Source of the DNA: Microstegium vimineum | Lineage: Eukaryota; Streptophyta; Magnoliopsida; Poales; Poaceae | Length of the DNA stretch: 64,000 nucleotides | NCBI GenBank assembly: GCA_022036555.1 | Contig: CM039123.1 | Span: 11,347,217 to 11,411,216 of the forward strand | Direction of reading: 5' to 3' | In this document: positions 57,082-64,000 of the stretch, one piece after another | How the letters are laid out: every line of letters begins with the position of its first letter | Numbering within the stretch: the first letter of the stretch is position 1 | Notes under the pieces: model-generated | The model's input: the letters and a program-made list of their open reading frames with translations, nothing else | Told to the model about the DNA's origin: nothing | Databases searched by the model: none | Made by a program: the position numbers and the translations under genes

Positions 57082-60000
57082 TTACCTGGCTGAAAACTGA
57101 GAAACTGATACTGTCGCCTTCGAGGCAGAAGATGAACTGGAGGAGGATGTTTCGCCTCGCACTCTACTTGTTGCATCAATAAAAGTGGGCCTTGTGGGCT
57201 GGATCTCTGGATCATTTTTTGTCAACAACAACACAACCACTTCTGACATCATTGGCCTTGCAGCAACAGCTGATTGAGTGCAGAGAAGGGCTATCTCCAT
57301 TATCCTTTTTACCTCGTCCGGTCTATATTCTTCAGGATCTAGTGACTCATCCAGCAAGGCCATTAAGTTGTCACTTTCATATAGCTTCCAGGCCTGTGCA
57401 ACCATAGGGGATGGTCAAAAGGGATTTAGGTACCACACGTGTTCGTAGAGAACAAACTATTAGTTACATTCGATACAGATGTGGAACATAGCAGCACTGC
57501 TAATGGTTTTTCTTTTTATGCCAAAGATAAAAAAGGAACTGGTCAAAGTATCCAAGCCAGATCCTGATGAAAACTAATAAGAAAACACTAGAAGTCTGTG
57601 CCACGCTGGAATTTTGTCAATTGCTTGTTAAACCTTCAGAAGCATATAGTGAAAATCCAGTGGAGTGTTCATCTCACTCAGTTAGTATGAAACTAAAATA
57701 AAACTGTAAGAATAAATTACATACTTATAAAGCCATGCACGATAAATATGAGATATGGCATGCACCAAGAAGAGGGAGGTTTCAGAAGAATGATGGATAC
57801 CCATTCAAGCAGATACTGTGTTTCAGGCTCAAGCCTTGTATCATTGCTCTTCCGACCACTTAATATTTCCAAGACGACAACACCAAAGCTGTATGTGTCA
57901 ACCTTCTCTGATAGTTGGCCATGAATTGCATACTCTGGAGCAGTGTAGCCCCTGATCAAAAGAAAAATATAATTAAAAAAAATAAGTCAAGTGCATAATA
58001 CTACATGCCATATTTGCATATTTAAACATACAATGTTCCTGCAAATTTTGTACTCAAATGACTGTGATCATCAGGTAGAAGTCTCGCCAAACCAAAATCA
58101 GCGATTTTAGGCTGAAAATCATCATCAAGAAGAACATTGCTAGATTTAATATCACGGTGTATGATACAGACGTGAAACTCTTGATGAAGGTATGAAAGAC
58201 CACGAGCCATGCCAACAATAATGTTAAATCTCTGCCTCCAATTGAGGGTTCCACGTCTATCACCTGTGATGCCAAAATGAGACCATTGCACAGAGTGCAT
58301 GTCAGGAATGCTATGTTAGCCAACACAAAGCAATTATCTTCTCAAATACACAAACAATTGAAGTGGATTTAGTCTAGTTATAAGTGTGGATGTGGTATTC
58401 AGATAAAACAAATGGGGCCATCTGGTGCAAGCAAATGTGCACTAACGCATCACTAAAATGAATTTTCTCAACATGTCATAAAGTGCTCTGAAAACCAAAG
58501 AAAATAAAGTATCAAGCATCAAACGTCTGAGAATCATAGATTCGAGTAACATACCGAAGAGGAACTTGTCCAGGCTGCCATTTGCCATGTATTCATAGAC
58601 AAGTAAGAACTCAGAGCCCTTCCGAGAACAACCAAGAAGCCGGACAAGATTCCGATGATGAACGTTGCTGATCAACCTCACTTCACTTTCAAAATCAGCT
58701 TTGGCCCGTCTAGTTTCCATTACTATTAACCTTTTTACTGCAACTGTTTTCCCATTTTTCAGCAAACCCTGTCAGAAATGAAAAACACTGCTTCTAAAAT
58801 TTTCTTAATTATAAGTTTTCGAAAGATGCATACAATCAGCAAATTTCGATGGAGGATGAAAATCAGATGATCAGCATACCTTATATACATCTCCAAAACC
58901 TCCTTCGCCGAGTTTACTTTTCTCATTGAAATTATTAGTTGCAGCCTTAAGATCATGATAGTAGAAACTTGTTGGACCTTGTAATTCTGTTGCGCCAAGT
59001 ATATCTCCTAAAAGATAATACATTCAGAAATGGAAATGCAGAAACAATATAGTGTTTGATCAGTTTTTCCAATTGACTTTCTGCAAACCAATGTAATTAC
59101 AAAATACAGAGATGAAACTGTTTTTTCATTTTAAAACGGACTTGATTGTACTTTTTGCTTATAAAACAGATATAAATGGATCTTGGATAAACTCCAAGAC
59201 ATTTTATACATAATATATATTTGAGACTAAGAAAATCTGCAAGTTGCCATGCTGTTGTGAGCAAAAATGGACAAACTCAATATTTACCTAGATCATGTAT
59301 CAATGGCTTTTACTTTACTCTGGTTCTACAATAGCCATATACAATAAAGTGTAAGACATTGCTCAGGCTAAAACAAATAAAGCACAAAAGTACTGAAGAC
59401 TCCAAGTCAGCAAACATAAATGGACACAAATTTTATTTCAGGAAGAGACCAGCGTATGTTGGCTATGAAAACATGTGTACGGTGGACCTATGGTTATGTA
59501 AAAGAAAAAATAAATTTCTTTTTTTATTCGTTAAGATAGGAATAGCCAACCAAGTTTAGTTTGTATCAATAATATGATTGACAACCGTTTGGTTATAAAG
59601 CTAAACATGCCGAATGCAACCAAAACAATAGGGGCATAGAATTGGGCAGTGTTCTCATGAAAGAAACATTTGAGACGTGATATTTTACTTTACTTGATAC
59701 TCTGTAAGAGAATTTCATGGCAAACAACAGAAATATCTGAAATAGTTATACTTCCATTGAAAAATTAGACAAAAAATCGTAACACTGCAAGTCTGATAAA
59801 TGCTAGACTTCACGAAATTTACCTCTACGAGGCTTTGTCTTTCTAGAACGCCGTACCAATAAGAAAGTCAACAGGCCAACAAGAAACAGGAAGGCTACGC
59901 CTCCAATAATGCCTCCTATGATCGCTCCTTTTTGGCTCGATTTCCCTGCAAGCAATCATGCATTGAAGAACTCTAAACTGAAAAAGAAAAACTGCAAGCA

Positions 60001-61488
60001 ATCATGAATTTGAGAACTCTTAAATGAAAAAACTTTGGCTGGATACATAATATTCCATTGGTTCTATTTGTGGAACTTGTTACTTTTTTTTTTTGAAACT
60101 TTCTATTTGAATATCCATTACAAGCTAATTTCGAGCAAGACCAATCCCTGGAGCACATAAACTGATCCTAACTTCCTGAAAAAAAATAGATGACACCAAA
60201 AATCATCTGAAACATTGGATTTCCTGAAATGTACAATTGTATGATAAAAGGAAATTTGTTTGAGCATTATAGAGTTGCTTCTTTTACACGCACCAGAACA
60301 GAAATTTTCACATGCACCACATCTGATGGCTTGGTGACTGTTTTTATCTAGGATGAAATACTCAAATACCCCCACAGCAAAGCAGTGCGATTAACTTTAA
60401 GTCTTCTAGAGTAGAGGTGATTTGCTGAACTGGTAATGTCAGAATTGCAAATTTTAAATGATAATGCAGATCAGCAACGAACCATTGGGAATTGGTCGCT
60501 TAATCCATAATACTACTCGTGCGAGTGAGAAACATTGGGGAGCATGGCCTTGTGTAACACGGAGCAGCCAGTATCTAGCACATGAAAGCCTCCAACTCGG
60601 CTTCGTAGGTGCTCATAGGGTAGGGTGTGCGTTTCCGTTTGTAATTGGGTCTCGAAAAAAATAATAACCCACGCAAAAACCATGATACGTAAACAATGAT
60701 GAACTCACTGGAGCGCAAGTATATGGTGAGGTCCACGGTCGAGTTCGCTGGAAGAAAGACCTATCAGAGTATCTCATGAAGCAGCCGGCGTCCACGGCAC
60801 GGCCGTCGGAGTCGGGTGGGCACCCATCGATGTTCGCCACCGCCACGTTGAGGCACTGCGCACAGCCGCCTTCCCCGACCGTCTCCACGCACTGCGCCGC
60901 CGCGTACACGCCGCCGCTCGCGGTCGCCGCGGCGAGCCCAGGGACGCGAGGCACGGCCGCCGCGAGGTCGGCGAGCAGCGCCCGCGCCGCGTCCGCGAAG
61001 CCGCCGGCTTCCACGGCGGAGCCGTTGCAGACCTGCGTGTTGCCCGGGAGCGTGGACTGGTCGAAGAAGGCCGCGCTCTCGTACCGGAGCATGCAGCCGT
61101 CGAGGATGGCGCGCCCGCCGTTAGCGGCGGCGTTGCAGGCGGCGCGGAGGCGCGCGGCGGCCGCGTCGAAGCAGGCGACACAGTCACGGCCTGCGACGTA
61201 CGGGCGGCACTGCGCCATCGCGAACGCCGGGGCGGCGGCGCGCGGTTCTGCGGCGGTGGCGAAGCCGCCGCCGCCGCCGCTGACTGCAGCGGAGAGGTTG
61301 GCGCGGAGGCTGGCGAATGAGGAGTTGAGGGCGGCGATGAAGGCGGACGCGGGCGTGGCGTTGTACTGGCTGCACCCCAGGTTGAGCAGCGTGGCCTGCG
61401 GGTCGCCGAAGGTGACCGGCGCCCACGCGGACGCAACTACCAAGGCTAAAGCCGGCAAGAGCAGGAAGCCACCCATGCGATGGTGCAT
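57082..61488 (-). pseudogene. Cysteine-rich receptor-like kinase (DUF26) with a one-base deletion
   Basis: Seven exons: 61488-60709, 59945-59823, 59007-58880, 58768-58555, 58263-58032, 57951-57801 and 57393-57082. ATG 61488 is chosen because the frame above it begins with TTG. Exon 1 encodes a signal peptide and two DUF26 (Gnk2) domains with C-X8-C-X2-C motifs (CRPYVAGRDCVAC and CVETVGEGGCAQC). Exon 2 holds the transmembrane helix (GAIIGGIIGGVAFLFLVGLL). Exons 3-7 hold a complete Ser/Thr RD kinase (GEGGFGDVYK, VAVKRL, IIHRDIKSSNVLLDD, IADFGLARLL, GYTAPEYAIHG). It resembles the CRK2 group of immune and redox receptors. All exon phases fit except exon 1, which is one base short: near 60750 a C is missing after SDRSFF. 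Splicing as modelled then reaches a stop in exon 2, giving about 269 residues of secreted ectodomain. It could instead be an assembly error in a functional gene of about 646 residues. Confidence 0.85.
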
Positions 61489-62259
61489 AGCCAACGCCGG
61501 TGAGTGCGCGGTGAGGTGGTAGTGAATGATGGCCGTGGCCTGGGGATTGGAACTGGGCAGTGCGGGCTGTGGTGGCGTACCCTGGAGGGAGCAGGTGAAG
61601 TGATTGGTTCGAGAATAAATATAAAATATCGTGATGGAGTACGTACGTCACATTATTGAAAGCAAGTGACGTGTATCCGAGATATGACATGAGAAAACCC
61701 GTACCGGAGCTGCAGACGACCGAAATGAATGAATTGGTGCTCGTGCATGATGCTCTGGCCAGTACGCAAAGGATCCGGATATACTGTTCCTCCTTGTGCT
61801 TTGGGCTCCCGCTCGCATCGACGACCGGACCTTCGACTGGCCGAAAACTCGCGCTAAAATTTGGCTTATACTAAAAATACATACACATACTTATGTTATT
61901 AATTTGTTAGGAGAGAAAAACATTATTCATTTGTTAAAAAATAGTGCTAAAGTAATATAGACAAACAAGACAAAAAATTCTAAACGAGTGTGCCCGGTTT
62001 TCTACCCCCTACCCCTCCCAAATCAAGTTTCAAACTCCCTTAACTTTTTAAAGTGATGTATGCATATCACTAAACTTAGCTGGCCATATTATCCTCCTCT
62101 GTAAACTTTTAAGATATTCACCGTCGGTTTCTAAATTTGGCAAGTATCATTTCAGACCATAAATCTAGTTTTCAGTCTCGTCCGAGTCCAAATGAGGCCT
62201 AACGAACTTTATACGCAGATGTGGCACTTGACATCTACATTGCTTTTGTGATCCAACAC
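61489..62259. other. 5' flank of the receptor-kinase gene
   Basis: The promoter region should lie between 61489 and about 62000. No clear TATA box or other gene was recognised. Confidence 0.4.
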
Positions 62260-62500
62260 ACTAAACTGCATGTTTGGTTTCGTGGGAAATTTATTTGCCG
62301 TGTCATATCGAATCTTCCGGCACTAGTTTGGTCTATTAAAAATAGGCTAATTATAAAATTAATTACATCGCCATGTGGGAATTAACAAGACGATTCTACT
62401 AAGCCAAGTTAATCTATAATTAACAAATGTTTACTGTGGCACAATATTGTCAAAACATGAACTAATTAGGCTTAAAAGATTCGTCTCGACCGTCAACCTT
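62260..62500. mobile_element. Grass MITE fragment
   Basis: It contains words shared by a very common grass MITE group (GCATGTTTGGTTTCGTGGG, AACTAATTAGGCTTAAAAGA, TTCGTCTCG). The ends are not paired, so only a fragment is called. Confidence 0.4.
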
Positions 62501-62639
62501 TCTCATATAACATATGAATATCATAAAACATAAGGTTATTACTAACAGTTTCCAAGAGTTTTGGTGAATTATTTTTTTAGGTATTAATCCAGAAAAGATG
62601 AAAAAAGATCTAATTGCATAGAAATGACGAAACTTATCG

Positions 62640-63660
62640 TCGATGGAAACATACGCTAGAGGACTTAGGAAGGATCCAGAAGACACCAGAAAAAAGGAGA
62701 GCCCGCATGGCTAACATGTGGGGCCAGTGGGCCCCACCTGTAGGCCGGTCGGCCCCCTATGAGGGGAACTCTCTCCCCCTTCTGGAGTGTTCCTGAACCG
62801 CCTTCAAGGATACATCTTGGCCCTACGTAAGGTTGGTTTGATCCAATGGCTAGCGTCCGACCCACTGGTTATAAATAGGACCTTGTGTCCCCCCAGGAAG
62901 AGGCCAGATCAAGAGCTGAAGAGCATGAAGCCCTGATTTCCTATATAGTAGATCTAGGCCAGCAATCAAGAGAGATTAGTTCAATCTAGAGCTAGTTTTG
63001 TTTAGAGATTAGAGATATAGAGTTAGAGAGTAGAGTTCTAGAGGAGTTCCAGCATGTCAGTGCTTCTTCGTTGTTGTATTCTTCGGGATCAAGTCCCCTC
63101 GCCCGGGATTTGCATTCTGAGATATCCTGGTAGTCAACTTCTAGTTCAAGTAAGCAACATTGTTCATATTGTTCTTCATGTTTGTAACTCTTTTTGAGTA
63201 CTTTGATTTTGATAGCCTCTTGATTGAGGTAGTATTTCGTAGTGTAGGCGTGCTGCCTAGGCTAGGTTTACTTGTGAATGTCTCCTGATTTTTCGGATAA
63301 CGATAGCTCGCGAAGGTGACTTTATAGCTTCGCTGATTCCTTTGTAGCCCGTTTCCCGTAATAGGTTTTGCAGGCTTATAGGTGCTTGGTAGGAGAGAAC
63401 TCTGATTTCTGCTCTTATTTAAGTCATCGCCCCTGAAGACCAATAGAAGGCATAGTTTACCGGTGATAAGATTTAGATAGTCTTTAGTTTTTCTCTTCGT
63501 ATCGTTAGTTTGTAGCTTGATTGTGCATTTGGGTTAATTTTATAGACTTAGTCTTCCTTACAACACCGTTCTTTGGGTTCGATATTAAAACTGGGTTACT
63601 CTCGGTGAAGTGCTACTTCGGTATTATATCTGTGCGCTTGCAGATAATTAACTTACTCGT
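62640..63660 (+). mobile_element. Probable retrotransposon LTR (solo or fragment)
   Basis: It has a promoter layout with CCAAT (62843-62847) and TATA (TTATAAATAG, 62869-62878) followed by a transcribed-like leader. A terminal part near 63560-63650 (GGGTTCGATATTAAAACTGG and TGCGCTTGCAGAT) is of a kind seen at the 3' ends of grass gypsy LTRs. No internal domains or second LTR lie in the window, and the boundaries are approximate. Confidence 0.45.
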
Positions 63661-64000
63661 GTGCATCTAATTTATACACAAACCCCTCCAAAAATGAGTG
63701 CAAGTGACTTGAGCTGCAACACACTCGACGTAGGGACATTCAACACAAACCAGTATAATCTTTGTGTCCTCTTAGCGCACCACTCGGGCCAGATGCACAA
63801 TTTAGAAATTTACTAGTCGACGAGAAACACCGACAATTAGATAAAAAAAATAGTCATCTAAGCTTATATTCCCTTTGTCCACAAAAGGGTGTAACAATGA
63901 CATTTGTTTAAGTCAAACTAGTTTAATTTTGACTAAGTTTATACTAAATAATATTAAATTAACAATTATGTCTCCAACTATGTTTACTACTAAGATATAC
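63661..64000. other. Window edge, no gene recognised
   Basis: AT-rich. From 63866 a segment (TTCCCTTTGTCCACAAAAGG) resembles the start of a Stowaway-type MITE that would leave the window. Confidence 0.35.

Noticed and set aside
60776..61522. 248-codon plus-strand frame opposite CRK exon 1
   Set aside because: Antisense shadow of the DUF26 exon, Ala-rich, no homology.

Overview
The window is nuclear DNA from a grass (Poaceae). Genes of GC-rich, monocot type are spread among Tourist, Stowaway, hAT, Mutator-like and PIF/Harbinger elements, Ty1-copia retrotransposons, a LINE and tRNA-derived SINEs. The cytokinin dehydrogenase gene reads like rice CKX3. The repeat families suggest a panicoid grass, but the species cannot be settled from sequence alone.

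Five host genes are supported, all on the minus strand: a two-F-box protein (923-3304), a small signal-peptide membrane protein (13875-14444), an intronless type I MADS-box factor (17332-18711), a five-exon cytokinin dehydrogenase (42146-46841) and a seven-exon cysteine-rich receptor-like kinase (57082-61488). The kinase gene is intact except for one missing base at the end of exon 1. As it stands it encodes only the secreted DUF26 ectodomain.

Region by region: 1-3.3 kb holds a SINE end and the F-box gene. 3352-10710 is one Mutator-like element of about 7.4 kb, with ~85-bp terminal inverted repeats and a perfect 9-bp target duplication, inserted 39 bp upstream of the F-box start codon. It carries a dead PIF/Harbinger transposon and a GC-rich block with a captured fragment of 1-deoxy-D-xylulose-5-phosphate synthase (DXS), so it behaves like a Pack-MULE. 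11-19.8 kb has the membrane-protein and MADS genes among MITEs, including one MITE nested in another. 19.86-22.6 kb is the 5' LTR and broken gag of a SIRE-like copia element. 23.4-24.06 kb is an hAT-like element carrying microsatellites. 25.3-26.0 kb is a LINE 3' end.

30.6-36.6 kb is a nearly full-length but inactivated copia element. It sits in one copy of a ~1-kb direct duplication (36.6-37.8 and 38.96-39.96 kb). 42-47 kb is the cytokinin dehydrogenase gene, whose 2.7-kb fourth intron holds two MITEs. 47.3-56.8 kb has no recognisable gene. The receptor-kinase gene follows, and the right edge is a probable retrotransposon LTR.

The host genes do not form a pathway; they are independently transcribed. 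The main biology is the interplay of mobile DNA with genes: promoter displacement, gene-fragment capture and intron growth. The receptor-kinase ectodomain may also have been separated from its kinase.
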